64,000 bases of DNA from Gemmatimonadaceae bacterium (GTDB lineage Bacteria; Gemmatimonadota; Gemmatimonadetes; Gemmatimonadales; Gemmatimonadaceae): contig JBBEBQ010000025.1 of NCBI GenBank assembly GCA_040882285.1, forward strand, positions 62,001-126,000. The letters run 5' to 3'. Both the position numbers and the translations under genes were made by a program. How positions within the stretch are numbered: the stretch's first letter is position 1; every line of letters begins with the position of its first letter. The notes below the pieces were generated by a model. That model worked only from the letters and a program-made list of their open reading frames with translations, ran no database searches and had not been told where the DNA came from. Of the stretch, positions 32,077-42,741 are shown piece by piece.

Positions 32077-32792
32077 AACGTCGGCACTTCGAGCGCGCCG
32101 ATGTCGTCGGCGCGCATGGTCTCCGTGGTGTAATACGCTTCGCCGTACCGGCAGCGGATCATGGACCCGTAATGGGCCGCGTGATGCCGCACGACGTCGA
32201 GCAGGGGATCGCCGTTGGGATACACCTCGCCCGCCTGCGTCACGCCTTCGAACTGGGAGGAGTAGCAGCGGATCGCGTCGAGCTTCCGCTCGAATTCTTC
32301 CGTTATGTCCACGACGAAGGTCGGCTTCGAAAAATCTTCCCGGTGCGTGACGGCATGGACGACCTTGCGCGGACGATGCACGGGCGTGCCCGGCTCGACT
32401 TTGGCGAGCCCGGCGACGAAGCACGCGTCGCGGATGAGCTGCGCGCTGACGTGGTGATCCGGGTGCCGGCCGCCGAGGGCGGGCGCGATCACGATCGTCG
32501 GCCGGAACCGGCGGATGAGCACCGCGAGCCGCGTGCGCGTCTCGGGAGTGTTCACGACCCCCGCGTCGGGGAGGCCAAGGTTCTCGCGCGCCGACAGCGC
32601 CATGACTTCCGCGGCCTTGTCGGCTTCGCGCGCGCGCGTCTCGGCGGAGCCGCGGGTGCCGAGCTCGCCCGCGGTGAGGTCGATCACCGCGGTGGTGCGG
32701 CCGAAGGATCGGGCCTTGATGAGGGCGCCGGCGCAGGAAAGCTCGACATCGTCCCTGTGGGCGGCAATTGCGAGAATGTCGACGGGAGTCAC
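32073..32792 (-). CDS. bshB1: Bacillithiol biosynthesis deacetylase BshB1-type (PIG-L fold)
   Basis: The 239-residue PIG-L/LmbE zinc deacetylase has the metal motif AHRDDVE at residues 11-17 (most relatives have AHPDD) and the later GRHPDHH. The CYSSQF and KLDAIRCY region is typical of BshB1, which removes acetate from GlcNAc-malate during bacillithiol synthesis. bshA and bshC are not in the window, so the pathway assignment is by family resemblance. A repeated element lies directly upstream of its start. Confidence 0.85.
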   Translation of the reverse strand: MTPVDILAIAAHRDDVELSCAGALIKARSFGRTTAVIDLTAGELGTRGSAETRAREADKAAEVMALSARENLGLPDAGVVNTPETRTRLAVLIRRFRPTIVIAPALGGRHPDHHVSAQLIRDACFVAGLAKVEPGTPVHRPRKVVHAVTHREDFSKPTFVVDITEEFERKLDAIRCYSSQFEGVTQAGEVYPNGDPLLDVVRHHAAHYGSMIRCRYGEAYYTTETMRADDIGALEVPTF

Positions 32793-32802
32793 GGGGGGAA
32801 TC

Positions 32803-32973
32803 TGGCTACCGGAATGCTGAAGGGGAATCCAGGCCGTGAGCAGCGAGCTGTTAGCGTTGAGCTTTCAGCAACGGCGATATGGGACGTTACGTCCGAATCG
32901 CAGTTGCCTGACGGCTCAGTGCTCATGGCTCGTTGCTCACGGCCTGGATTCCCTTTCAGCATTTTCGTAGCCA
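32803..32973. repeat. Full-length copy of the TGGCTAC-ended interspersed element
   Basis: The ends are TGGCTAC and GTAGCCA. The arms are inverted copies for about 50 bases (GGAATGCTGAAGGGGAATCC, then AGGCCGTGAGC, against AATGCTGAAAGGGAATCC on the other strand). Inside the arms GCT/AGC units recur with about 7-base spacing. The centre holds a GGACGTTACGTCC palindrome and the CCGAATCGCAGTTG motif. No ORF or clear target-site duplication was seen. It lies between bshB1 and an ABC permease gene. Confidence 0.8.
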
Positions 32974-32980
32974 CCACAAC

Positions 32981-34251
32981 TCACTCGTAGCGCAGCGCCT
33001 CGATCGGGTCCAGCCGCGCCGCCCGGCGCGCGGGCAGCAGGCCAAATACGATTCCGATTCCGACCGATACCGCCACCGCGATCATGGTAATCCCGAGCGG
33101 CACGTTCGACTCGACCTTGAGTATCGCCGTCACCAGCTGCGCGAGTCCCAGTCCCATGAGGATCCCTATCGCGCCGCCGACGCCCGTGAGCGTGGCCGCC
33201 TCGATCAGGAACTGCAGCATGATCTCGCGCCGCGTCGCGCCGATGGCCTTGCGCACTCCGATCTCGCGCGTGCGGTTGGTCACGGAGACCATCATGATCG
33301 CCATCACTCCGATACCGCCGACCAGCAGCGCGACGCTCGACAGCACGATCATCACGAGAAAGAACGCGCCGGTGAGCTTATTGAAGACGTCGAGCACCTG
33401 CTCCTGTGTGATGACGTCGAACGAGTTCGGCGTGCCCGGCCGCAGCGCGCGCAGCTCGCGCATCGTCACTATCACCTCTTCCTGCACGATCGCGACGTCG
33501 GCGTCGTCGCGTGGCTTCACCGGGATGAACAGCGCGTTGGTCTTGTCGTAGGTGAACTGGCGATCGAGCATCCGGAAGGGGATGATCGCCACGTTCTCCG
33601 AGCCGGGCGGGGCGAAGATGTTGCCCGGCGGATGGTAGATGCCGATCACTTCCGCCGGCCGGCTGCTCAGCCGCACCGTTCGTCCGAGCGGATCGATCTG
33701 GCCGAAGACCTTCGCCGCGTAATCCTCGTGCAGCACCACCACGGCCGAGCCGCGCGTGAGCTCGCTGCGCGCGAACCAGCGGCCCGCCGTCAGCTCGCCC
33801 CCCTGGATCTCGGTGAACCCGTCGTCCGCGCCGGTGATCACGCCCGGCTGCGTGCGCACTCCCTGATACTCGATCCGGCCGAAAGCCTGCCCCCAGATCG
33901 ACGCGTACTGCACGCCCGGTATCTGCTTGATGCGCGTGGCCTCGCGCTCGGAGAGGTCCGGCCGGATCCGGATCCACGCCGGCAGCCGGTCGGGGTTGAC
34001 CGGCGTCTGCGAGAAGACCTTGACCACGTAGAAGGTGGACGGCCCGGCGATCTCGATGGTGCGCACGATCTGGTCGCCGATCCCTTTGACGATCGTGGCC
34101 ATCGCCATCACGGTGCCCACTCCGATGACGACGCCGAGGATCGTGAGGCTCGACCGCAGCTTGTTGGCGCGCAGCGTATCGAACGCGATCGCGACGTTGT
34201 CCACCACCAGATCGGCGAACCAGCCCTGGACCGGCTCCTTCCGCGGCTGCG

Positions 34252-34255
<4 letters not shown>
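32981..34255 (-). CDS. FtsX/MacB-type ABC transporter permease
   Basis: The 424-residue protein has four predicted membrane helices, one N-terminal (LRSSLTILGVVIGVGTVMAM) and three C-terminal, around a large extracytoplasmic domain. The C-terminal block has NRTREIGVRKAIGATRREIMLQFLIE, the MacB permease signature, and it ends in PARRAARLDPIEALRYE. Its ATG overlaps the stop of the preceding permease gene (ATGA). Neither carries an ATPase domain, and no ATPase gene adjoins this pair. Confidence 0.9.
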
Positions 34256-35493
<1,238 letters not shown>

Positions 35494-35515
35494 TGCTGCA
35501 CAATATGTCCTTCGG

Positions 35516-35608
35516 GGTCGGGTACGGGGTGGGGTCCGGCTCGGCCGCTACGCGAGCCTGCGGCTCGCTAAGACGCGGCCTAGGCCGGACCCCATCCCGT
35601 ACCCGACC
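35516..35608. repeat. Long palindromic element, copy 1
   Basis: The arms GGTCGGGTACGGGGTGGGG and CCCCATCCCGTACCCGACC pair almost perfectly, and the pairing continues inward (TCCGGCTCGGCCGC against GCGGCCTAGGCCGGA). The loop region GCTACGCGAGCC to GGCTCGCTAAGACG is shared with 51877-52010. The remaining bases of the 35494-35816 interval show a T-run near 35768 but no gene. Confidence 0.85.
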
Positions 35609-35816
35609 AGCAACGGCACCACCGGCGTCGGGCTTCAGCCATTCCCGCCGCGCACGACCTACAACCACTCATTTTCAGGTTGGAGCCGCATCCGCGGACG
35701 TTCGCCCGATCAGCCGGCTCTACCAGTGCATCGAACGAGTCGGGCCCGAATCGACATCCGCCCCGGTTTTTTTTCGATTTTTTTTGCTGCGAGCCGCCAC
35801 GCGTTTGCCGGATACC

Positions 35817-37889
35817 TTAAAAGAGGACCGCCAACGAAGCGATGACGGTGCGCCGGGGCGCGGGCTCGAAGTACCTGCCGCCGGCGGCGTTGACGCTGAC
35901 GGCGCCCACGTACTCCCGTCCAAACAGGTTGTCGATGCCCAGGCCGGGGGCCAGCGACGCGCGGCCGGCCGCGATGGATCCGCGAGCGCGGAGGTTGAGA
36001 ATCTCGTAGCCCGGCGCGCGCGCCGTGTTCGCATCGTCCACGAAGATGGACGACGCGAATCTCCCAGACAGGGCGATCTCCACGGGCAGACCGGTCCAGG
36101 TGGCGGACATCTCGGCGAATCGCGCGGGAACTCCGGGAATCGTCTTGCCGGCGAAATTCGCGGCAGCGGTCTCGAACTCCACGAACTCGAAGTCGGAATA
36201 TGTCGCGGCCGACCGGAGCTCAAAGGGCCCCGCTTGCGTCGCGAGCGACAGCTCGGCGCCGCGCCTGCGCGTGCGGCCCGCGTTTCTGAAGAATCTCCGG
36301 CCCGCGCCGCCCGCGATCTCGAACGGGACCAGCTCGTCGCGCACCGCGGTGCTGAACCCCGCGAGGTCGTACGCCAAGCCCGCGAATCTCCCTTTCGCTC
36401 CCGCCTCCAGCGTGCGCGATCGCTGGGGCTCCAGCGTGGTGTTGATTCCGGCTGACCCGTCGGGCTTGTTTCCCAGCTCCGTCGCGGTCGGAGTCTCGAA
36501 CGCCGAAGCAACGTTCGCGTAAATCGAGGCGCGCGGCCCGATCGGCACGAGAACGCCGGCGTGCGGACTGAACGCGCGCATTGTTCGACTGCCGGATTCG
36601 TCGGGATCCGTGGGCGTGACCAGCCGATCACGCACATCGAACGTTATCGCGTCCGCGCGGACGCCGGCGGAGACGCGATACGATCGCGCGAGCACGATCT
36701 CGCCGCTGACGTACGGACCGACGCTCGACACCAGCTCCCGCTGCGATCGCCGCAAGGCGCCCTGCTCCGCCGGCACGATCGGACAGCGGGCCGACGACGC
36801 GGCGGCGTCGCGGCAGTTCTCGAACTCGCGCCGGTCGTCGTGCTGGCTCTGCACGTCGAGCCCGACGGTGAAGCGCGACGATCGCGCACCGCGCCGCGAC
36901 GCCCGCAGCAGCAGCCCGCCGCTCTTCCTGTCGAGCTCGATCTCGGCGAAGGTGAGCGGGTTGTCCAGATCGCGCCGGCCGGCGAAGACCACGGCCGACA
37001 GATCGCCGCCGGCCAGATCGCGGCCGTACGTGACGCCGGCCTGCACCTGGCGAACCTGCTTGCCCGCTTCGCGCGTGACCGCGAGCGGCTCCGCCATCCG
37101 CCGGTCGATCGCCAGCTGCGCGGCGGTGAGGGCGCCCGGATTTTCCGCCAATGGCATGTCGAACGCGAGCAGCTGCGCACTGACGCTGGATCCGCCGAAG
37201 GCGCGCCGCATTCGCGCGCTGCCGCGCGTCACCCGCTGGCGCGCGTGCTCGCGAAAGCCGGCTTCGGAAGCGTGGCTCACACCGGCCGAGTACTGCAACA
37301 TCGCGCTGCCGCCCGTGACGCGCGCGCCCGAGCGGCGCATTCCGTACGATCCCGCCAGCGCCTCGCCCTCGACGCCCAAACTGTCGAGGGGGGGCGAAGA
37401 GAACGCGACCACTCCGCCCGACGCGTTGCCGTACAGCGACGACGCGCTGCCGCGGATGACTTCGATCCTGCCGACGGACTCGGTGTCGAGATAGTCGAGC
37501 GGAGTCTGCCCGTCGGCCACCGTCAGCGGAATGCCGTCGTGCAGGACGCGCACGCCCCGCACACCGAACGCCGTGCGCGCGCCGACGCCGCGGATCACGA
37601 TCCTGGGATCCTGCGTCGGGTTGTTGCGGTTGGCGACGAACAGCCCCGGTATCCCGGCGAGCACGTCCTGCATTTGCCCGCGCGCGTCGAGCGCGTTGCG
37701 ACGGCTCACGGAGACCGCGTACGGAGCGGTGAGAATCGCGGCCCGCGGGTCGCGCGTCACCGCTATCTCGACAGCCGGCAGAACGGTCGTACGCGCCGAG
37801 TCGCGCGGCGCCGCCGTGCTGTCTTGCGCGAGTGCCGCCGGCGGCGAGACAAAAATTGCCAGCGCGAGAGCGCGAAGGACGGGACGCAC
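35817..37889 (-). CDS. TonB-dependent outer-membrane receptor
   Basis: The 690-residue protein has a signal peptide ending at AALAQ. Its plug contains NPTQDPRIVIRGVGAR, VRVLHDGIPLTVADGQTP and VGRIEVIRGSASSLYGNASGGVV. The barrel is about 550 residues and ends in aromatic VIASLAVLF. This size class usually takes up iron chelates, cobalamin or other small ligands. The substrate cannot be told from the sequence. It is separate from the SusCD system in the window and lacks an adjacent lipoprotein partner. Confidence 0.92.
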   Translation of the reverse strand: MRPVLRALALAIFVSPPAALAQDSTAAPRDSARTTVLPAVEIAVTRDPRAAILTAPYAVSVSRRNALDARGQMQDVLAGIPGLFVANRNNPTQDPRIVIRGVGARTAFGVRGVRVLHDGIPLTVADGQTPLDYLDTESVGRIEVIRGSASSLYGNASGGVVAFSSPPLDSLGVEGEALAGSYGMRRSGARVTGGSAMLQYSAGVSHASEAGFREHARQRVTRGSARMRRAFGGSSVSAQLLAFDMPLAENPGALTAAQLAIDRRMAEPLAVTREAGKQVRQVQAGVTYGRDLAGGDLSAVVFAGRRDLDNPLTFAEIELDRKSGGLLLRASRRGARSSRFTVGLDVQSQHDDRREFENCRDAAASSARCPIVPAEQGALRRSQRELVSSVGPYVSGEIVLARSYRVSAGVRADAITFDVRDRLVTPTDPDESGSRTMRAFSPHAGVLVPIGPRASIYANVASAFETPTATELGNKPDGSAGINTTLEPQRSRTLEAGAKGRFAGLAYDLAGFSTAVRDELVPFEIAGGAGRRFFRNAGRTRRRGAELSLATQAGPFELRSAATYSDFEFVEFETAAANFAGKTIPGVPARFAEMSATWTGLPVEIALSGRFASSIFVDDANTARAPGYEILNLRARGSIAAGRASLAPGLGIDNLFGREYVGAVSVNAAGGRYFEPAPRRTVIASLAVLF

Positions 37890-37994
37890 TCAGCCGCCTG
37901 TCAGTCGATCCTGATTCTGGGTGCTCATGCGCCAAACAAATCGGCTCCCGCGGAGAGACACAAGCGTGTTGCGCGACTCCGACCGCGGATTGAC

Positions 37995-38018
37995 GACTTT
38001 GCGGCCTCGGTCCGCAAT
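37995..38018 (+). repeat. 24-base dispersed repeat, copy 1
   Basis: GACTTTGCGGCCTCGGTCCG plus CAAT occurs here, and again in the opposite orientation at 53663-53686 with one mismatch. It lies in the interval between the divergent TonB receptor gene and the histidine kinase gene. Confidence 0.6.
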
Positions 38019-38072
38019 TCGCGCTTGAACGCTACAATTGCCGGGTGTCTGCCTCCGCGTCTAGTTTGCAGC

Positions 38073-39419
38073 ATGGCTGAGACCAACAGCTGGCGCGCGC
38101 GGTTCGCGCGGCTCGGCGAGACGGCGGAGCGCAGGCGCCACGCGATTCTAGGCAGCCGCTGGGAGTTTCTGGCGGAAGCCGGCGCGCTCATGGAAGCCTC
38201 GCTCGACTACGAAGAGACTCTGACGAGCGTGGTCGAGCTGTCCGTTCCGACCGTTGCCGACTATTGCGCCATCGGGCTGCTGGACGACCGCGGTGTGGTG
38301 GTGTGGGGCTCGTCCGCGCATCGCAACCCGGACAAGGCGCTGCTCGCGGCGAAGTTGCGGACGTATTCGCCGAATATCGGCGGGATGGATCATCCCGGTG
38401 CCACGGCCATTCTCAGCGGCGAGACCCAGCTGGTCAACACCGTGGATGAGAGCTTTCTCCGGATTCTCGCGGTCGACGAGACGCACCTCGCGCTGCTGCG
38501 CGAGCTGGCGCCGACCGCCTATCTCGGGGTGCCGCTCGTGGCGCGCGGCCACGTTCTCGGCCTGCTGATTTTCGTCGCGACGGCGGAATCCGGCCGCCGG
38601 TACACGGATAGCGACGTAATGTTCGCCGCCGAGATCGGCCGCAGGGCGGCGCTGGCCGTCGACCACGCGGTGCTGTACCGCGCGGCGGAGGAGATGGGAC
38701 GCGATCGCGAGAAGATGATCGCCCTCGTCTCGCACGACCTGAAAAATCCGCTCAGCACCATCCAGATGGCCGTGAGCTTCCTCCTGGAGGACATCGTGCC
38801 GGACGACGAGCCCCACGCGATGGAGCGGCGGCAGCTCAGTGCGGTCAAGCGCGAGGCGGCCCGGATGCACCGGCTGATCCACGATCTGCTGGACGTCAGC
38901 GCGATCGAGGCGGGGAAGCTGCACGTTCACCGCTCCGCCCAGGAGATCGCACCGCTCGTCGACGAGGTCGTCGAGACGCTCCGGCCGCTCGCCGCGGCGA
39001 AGCAGATCGAGCTGACCACGGAGGCGCCGCCCGGGCTGCCGGTACTGCACGCGGACCGCGACCGCCTCTTTCAGGTGTTCTCGAATCTCGGCGGCAACGC
39101 GATCAAGTTCACGCCCGAGGGTGGCCGGGTGCTGATTCGCGCGCGGCACGTAGGCGACGCCGTCGCGTTCGATGTGGTGGATACGGGCCCCGGCATTCCG
39201 CCGGCCGACGTGCCGCGGGTGTTCGACCGCTACTGGCAGGCGAAGAAAACGGCCTCCCTCGGCAGCGGGCTCGGCCTCACGATAGCGAAGGGAATCGTGG
39301 AAGCGCACGGCGGCCGCATCGACGTCACCAGCGTCCAGGGCGAGGGGACCGTCTTCACTTTCAGCATTCCCCTCGGCATGACTTTCACGACAACGCTGGA
39401 AGTTTTCGCGACGCGGTGA
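38073..39419 (+). CDS. GAF-domain sensor histidine kinase
   Basis: The 448-residue soluble kinase starts at MAETNSWRARF, chosen because the long upstream reading is antisense to the TonB receptor. Residues about 30-195 are a GAF domain (TVADYCAIGLLDDRG to YLGVPLVARGHVLGLLIFVA). The H-box is VSHDLKNPLS with His221. The ATPase domain has N, G1 and G2 boxes (NLGGNAIKFTPEGG, DTGPGIP, GSGLGLTIAKG). No response regulator is adjacent. The ligand or light sensitivity of the GAF domain is unknown. Confidence 0.92.
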   Translation: MAETNSWRARFARLGETAERRRHAILGSRWEFLAEAGALMEASLDYEETLTSVVELSVPTVADYCAIGLLDDRGVVVWGSSAHRNPDKALLAAKLRTYSPNIGGMDHPGATAILSGETQLVNTVDESFLRILAVDETHLALLRELAPTAYLGVPLVARGHVLGLLIFVATAESGRRYTDSDVMFAAEIGRRAALAVDHAVLYRAAEEMGRDREKMIALVSHDLKNPLSTIQMAVSFLLEDIVPDDEPHAMERRQLSAVKREAARMHRLIHDLLDVSAIEAGKLHVHRSAQEIAPLVDEVVETLRPLAAAKQIELTTEAPPGLPVLHADRDRLFQVFSNLGGNAIKFTPEGGRVLIRARHVGDAVAFDVVDTGPGIPPADVPRVFDRYWQAKKTASLGSGLGLTIAKGIVEAHGGRIDVTSVQGEGTVFTFSIPLGMTFTTTLEVFATR

Positions 39420-39422
39420 CCC

Positions 39423-40691
39423 CTACTCGAAGCGGAGCGCTTCGACGGGGTCGAGGCGGGACGCTTTCATCGCTGGCCACAGGCCGAACACCATCCCCGT
39501 CAACGCGCTGACCGCCAGCGCCGCCACGATCGCACCGGGCGGCGTCTGCGCCGGGATCGGCGTCAGCTCGCTCACGAGCATCGCGGAGAACGTCCCCGCG
39601 AACAGACCGATCCCCGCTCCTATGCTCGTCAGCGTCGCCGCTTCCACCAGGAACTGCCACAGGATCGTGAGCCGGGTGGCGCCGAGCGCCTTGCGAACGC
39701 CGATCTCGCGGGTGCGCTCGGTGACGCTGATCATCATGATCGCGATCACGCCGACTCCGCCGACGAGCAGCCCCACCGCGGACAGCGCGAGCATGATCAC
39801 GAAGAACACGCCGAAGAAGCCGTTATAGATCTCCATCAACTGCTCCGACGTCACGATCGCGAAATCGCTCGGCTCGGCCGGCCGGAGCCCGCGATTGCCG
39901 CGCAGATATGCCGTCACGTCGTCGATCGCTTCGGCCTGCGTGACACCAGCCACGGGCTTGACGGTGAGGTCGAGCCGGCGCGGCGAGCTGTCCAGATGGC
40001 GCCGCGCCGACTCGAGCGGCACGATGCCCCGCGGGTCGCTGCCCGAGGCCGACGAGTTGGGCTTGCCGAGAAAGCTGCCGACGTTGTGATGCACGCCGAT
40101 GATCGTGAACGGAATGCCGGCCACCAGGATCTGCTTGCCGATGGGATCGGATTCACCGAGCAGCCGTTTCGCCAGCTCCTTGTTGACCACGATCACGCGC
40201 GCGCCGGTCAGCGCCTCGGCGTAAGTGAAGTCGCGGCCCGCGACGACGTCACCGCCGTCCACCTCGATCCAGCCGTGCGAGAACGCGTCGCGGCCGGCGT
40301 TGAGCGCCTTGTCCTTATACCGGTAGCTTCCCCAGTCGCTGATATGCGACGTCACTGCGGCGATCGAGGGCAGCTCTCCGATCCCGCGCGCTTCCGCCAG
40401 CGTGAGCGGCGGATTGCGCCGCCACGGGCAGGTGTCGTCGGTTCCGTCGCAGATGTTGCCGAGGCTCACGGGACGGCGGAAGATCATGAAGCTGGTCGGG
40501 CCGGCGGACTCGAGGTCGCGGGCCACGCTCTGGTTGATGCCGTGCACCGCAGCCGACAGCGCGACGACGACGAACACGCCGACTGCCACGCCCATCATCG
40601 TCAGCGCCGCGCGCACCTTGTTGGAGCGGATCGCGTCGAACGCGATGCCGACGCCTTCGACGATGTTGAACAGCGCGGACGAGAATCGCAT
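39423..40691 (-). CDS. FtsX/MacB-type ABC transporter permease
   Basis: The 422-residue protein has an N-terminal helix (VRAALTMMGVAVGVFVVVAL), an extracytoplasmic domain containing a small Cys pair (NICDGTDDTCPW), and three C-terminal helices with ERTREIGVRKALGATRLTILWQF. It is the last gene of a five-gene efflux operon running from TolC at 45511. It directly adjoins the previous permease gene with no spacing. It most resembles the permease at 32981-34255. Confidence 0.9.
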   Translation of the reverse strand: MRFSSALFNIVEGVGIAFDAIRSNKVRAALTMMGVAVGVFVVVALSAAVHGINQSVARDLESAGPTSFMIFRRPVSLGNICDGTDDTCPWRRNPPLTLAEARGIGELPSIAAVTSHISDWGSYRYKDKALNAGRDAFSHGWIEVDGGDVVAGRDFTYAEALTGARVIVVNKELAKRLLGESDPIGKQILVAGIPFTIIGVHHNVGSFLGKPNSSASGSDPRGIVPLESARRHLDSSPRRLDLTVKPVAGVTQAEAIDDVTAYLRGNRGLRPAEPSDFAIVTSEQLMEIYNGFFGVFFVIMLALSAVGLLVGGVGVIAIMMISVTERTREIGVRKALGATRLTILWQFLVEAATLTSIGAGIGLFAGTFSAMLVSELTPIPAQTPPGAIVAALAVSALTGMVFGLWPAMKASRLDPVEALRFE

Positions 40692-41927
40692 CTACTCGGC
40701 CCTCAGCGCGACTATCGGATCCAGCCGCGCCGCGCGACTCGCGGGGTACACGCCCGCGACGACTCCCACGCCGGCGCCGACGAGAATTCCCGTGACGATC
40801 GACCACGGCGCGACGGACGCGGGCAGGGGCGACAGCGCGGCGATCGCCTGCGACAGGATGATGCCCAGCGCCACGCCGATCGCCGCGCCGATGATGCTGA
40901 GCGTGGTGGCCTCCACGAGGAATTGAGCCAGGATGTCGCGGTACTTCGCGCCGATCGCCTTGCGGATGCCGATCTCGCGCGTGCGCTCGCTCACGGCCAC
41001 GAGCATGATGTTCATGATCACCAGCGCGCCCACGATTAGCGCGATCGCCGGCAGGATGACGCCGGCGATGACGAGATTGCCCTCGATCTTCTTCCAGAAC
41101 TCGAGCGCCGACTCCGACGTCTCCATGACGAAGTTGTCCGGCTGCGACGGGCGGAGCTTGTGCCTGGCCCGCATGACCTGGCGCACGGTTTCACGCACGT
41201 CGAACATCCCCTCGGTCGTCGGCATCTTTACCTTCATGCCGTCGATCAGACCGTGCGGGTTCACCAGGCGCTGCAGCGGACTGGTGGCCGGCGCGATCAC
41301 GAACCGGTCCAGCGAGATTCCGAAAATGGATCCCTGCTTGGCCGCGACGCCGATCACCTCGTAGCTCGTGCCGCCGACCTTGAGAGTCCGGCCGACGGGG
41401 TTGAGGCGGGGGAAAAAGCGCGTCGCTATCTCCTGCCCGATCACCACCACGCGGGTGCCCATCGCCAGCTCCTGCGGGCTGATGAGACGTCCCTGCGCGA
41501 CCTCCATGTTCCGGATGCGGAAGTAGTCGCCGTCCACGGCCGACGCTTCCAGCTCGCGCGGGCGCGAGAACCGGGACTCGATCGCGATATTGTCCGAGCT
41601 CTCGACCGACCACATCGCGCCGGGAGGGAGCGCGGCGGCCACCTCCTTCGCGTCGTCGAAGGTTATCCGCGGCCGGCGCACCCACTCGCGCCACTCCGAT
41701 GCGCTCGCGTCGCTGATGGAAGGGAAGCGGCGCAGCTGAAAGGTGTTGGTGCCGATCAGCTTCGCGACGAAGTCATTCTCCATGTAGCTGCCCATCCCCT
41801 CGACGATCGAGACGACGGCGATCAGGAACATGACTCCGATCGTGACGCCCGCCAGCGTGAAGAAGCTCTTCAGCTTCTGCACGCGGAGAGTCTGAAACGC
41901 GAGCCGGACGGCGTCGAGCAGCCGCAC
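40692..41927 (-). CDS. FtsX/MacB-type ABC transporter permease
   Basis: The 411-residue protein has an N-terminal helix (LKSFFTLAGVTIGVMFLIAVVS), a periplasmic domain, and C-terminal helices with ERTREIGIRKAIGAKYRDILAQF and YPASRAARLDPIVALRAE. It probably forms a heterodimer with the following permease, powered by the ATPase encoded immediately upstream. The arrangement splits the functions that MacB of E. coli carries in one polypeptide. Confidence 0.91.
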   Translation of the reverse strand: MRLLDAVRLAFQTLRVQKLKSFFTLAGVTIGVMFLIAVVSIVEGMGSYMENDFVAKLIGTNTFQLRRFPSISDASASEWREWVRRPRITFDDAKEVAAALPPGAMWSVESSDNIAIESRFSRPRELEASAVDGDYFRIRNMEVAQGRLISPQELAMGTRVVVIGQEIATRFFPRLNPVGRTLKVGGTSYEVIGVAAKQGSIFGISLDRFVIAPATSPLQRLVNPHGLIDGMKVKMPTTEGMFDVRETVRQVMRARHKLRPSQPDNFVMETSESALEFWKKIEGNLVIAGVILPAIALIVGALVIMNIMLVAVSERTREIGIRKAIGAKYRDILAQFLVEATTLSIIGAAIGVALGIILSQAIAALSPLPASVAPWSIVTGILVGAGVGVVAGVYPASRAARLDPIVALRAE

Positions 41928-41931
41928 GTAG

Positions 41932-42741
41932 CTACCCGCTGATTCGCGCCGCGAACTTCTCGCGGCGGTCGTCGCTCTCCACCATCCCGTCGCGCAGCAC
42001 TACCACGCGCTTCGCGTGCGCGGCGATCTCGGCCTCGTGCGTCACCATGATCACGATCTGGCCCGACTCGGCCAGCTGCTCGAACACGTTCATGATCTCG
42101 GCCGACGTCGTCGAATCCAGGTTTCCCGTTGGCTCGTCGGCCAGGAGGATGGACGGGCGGTTGACGAGCGCGCGCGCGATCGCCACGCGCTGCCGCTGCC
42201 CGCCGGACAGCTCGTTGGGCCGGTGGTGCATCCGGTCGGACAATCCCACGCTGTCGAGCGCCTCTTCCGCGCGCTTCCTGCGCTCCGCGGCGGGGACGCC
42301 GCCGTACACCAGTGGCAGCTCCACGTTGTGCAGCGCGCTCGCGCGCGGAAGCAGGTTGAACGTCTGGAAGACGAAGCCGATCTCGCGGTTCCGGATCCGC
42401 GCCAGCTCGTCGTCGTTCATGTCGGACACGAGCATGCCATTCAGCCAGTACTCGCCCGCCGTCGGCGTGTCGAGGCAGCCGATGAGGTTCATGAGGGTGG
42501 ACTTGCCGGAGCCGGACGGCCCCATGATCGCGACGTACTCGTTGCGGCGAATCGCGATGTCCACGCCGCGCAGCGCGCGCACGACCTCGCCGCCCATGTC
42601 GTACTCGCGCGTGAGCCCGCGCGCGACGATCACCCAGTCCTTCCCGGGCGCCTCTCCCGCGCTGGCGGTGACGATCTTCCGCTCGGCGGTGGTGCTGAGG
42701 CCTGGCTCGCCCGCCGATGGCACGTCGGTGATTCCCGGCAT
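41932..42741 (-). CDS. ABC transporter ATP-binding protein (MacB/LolD type)
   Basis: The 269-residue ATPase has Walker [10 protein letters not shown], the Q-loop in [11 protein letters not shown], signature [15 protein letters not shown], Walker [14 protein letters not shown], and the switch His in [15 protein letters not shown] marks the MacB/LolD/FtsE group. A roughly 40-residue N-terminal extension precedes the domain. The ATG overlaps the stop of the adaptor gene, and GTG 42744 is an alternative. It is the only ATPase for four FtsX-type permeases in this window. Confidence 0.94.
   Translation of the reverse strand: MPGITDVPSAGEPGLSTTAERKIVTASAGEAPGKDWVIVARGLTREYDMGGEVVRALRGVDIAIRRNEYVAIMGPSGSGKSTLMNLIGCLDTPTAGEYWLNGMLVSDMNDDELARIRNREIGFVFQTFNLLPRASALHNVELPLVYGGVPAAERRKRAEEALDSVGLSDRMHHRPNELSGGQRQRVAIARALVNRPSILLADEPTGNLDSTTSAEIMNVFEQLAESGQIVIMVTHEAEIAAHAKRVVVLRDGMVESDDRREKFAARISG

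Noticed and set aside
35750-35800. T-run as terminator of the TonB receptor gene
   Set aside because: The T-rich stretch lies on the plus strand beyond a minus-strand gene end. On the minus strand it is an A-run, and no adjoining stem was found.
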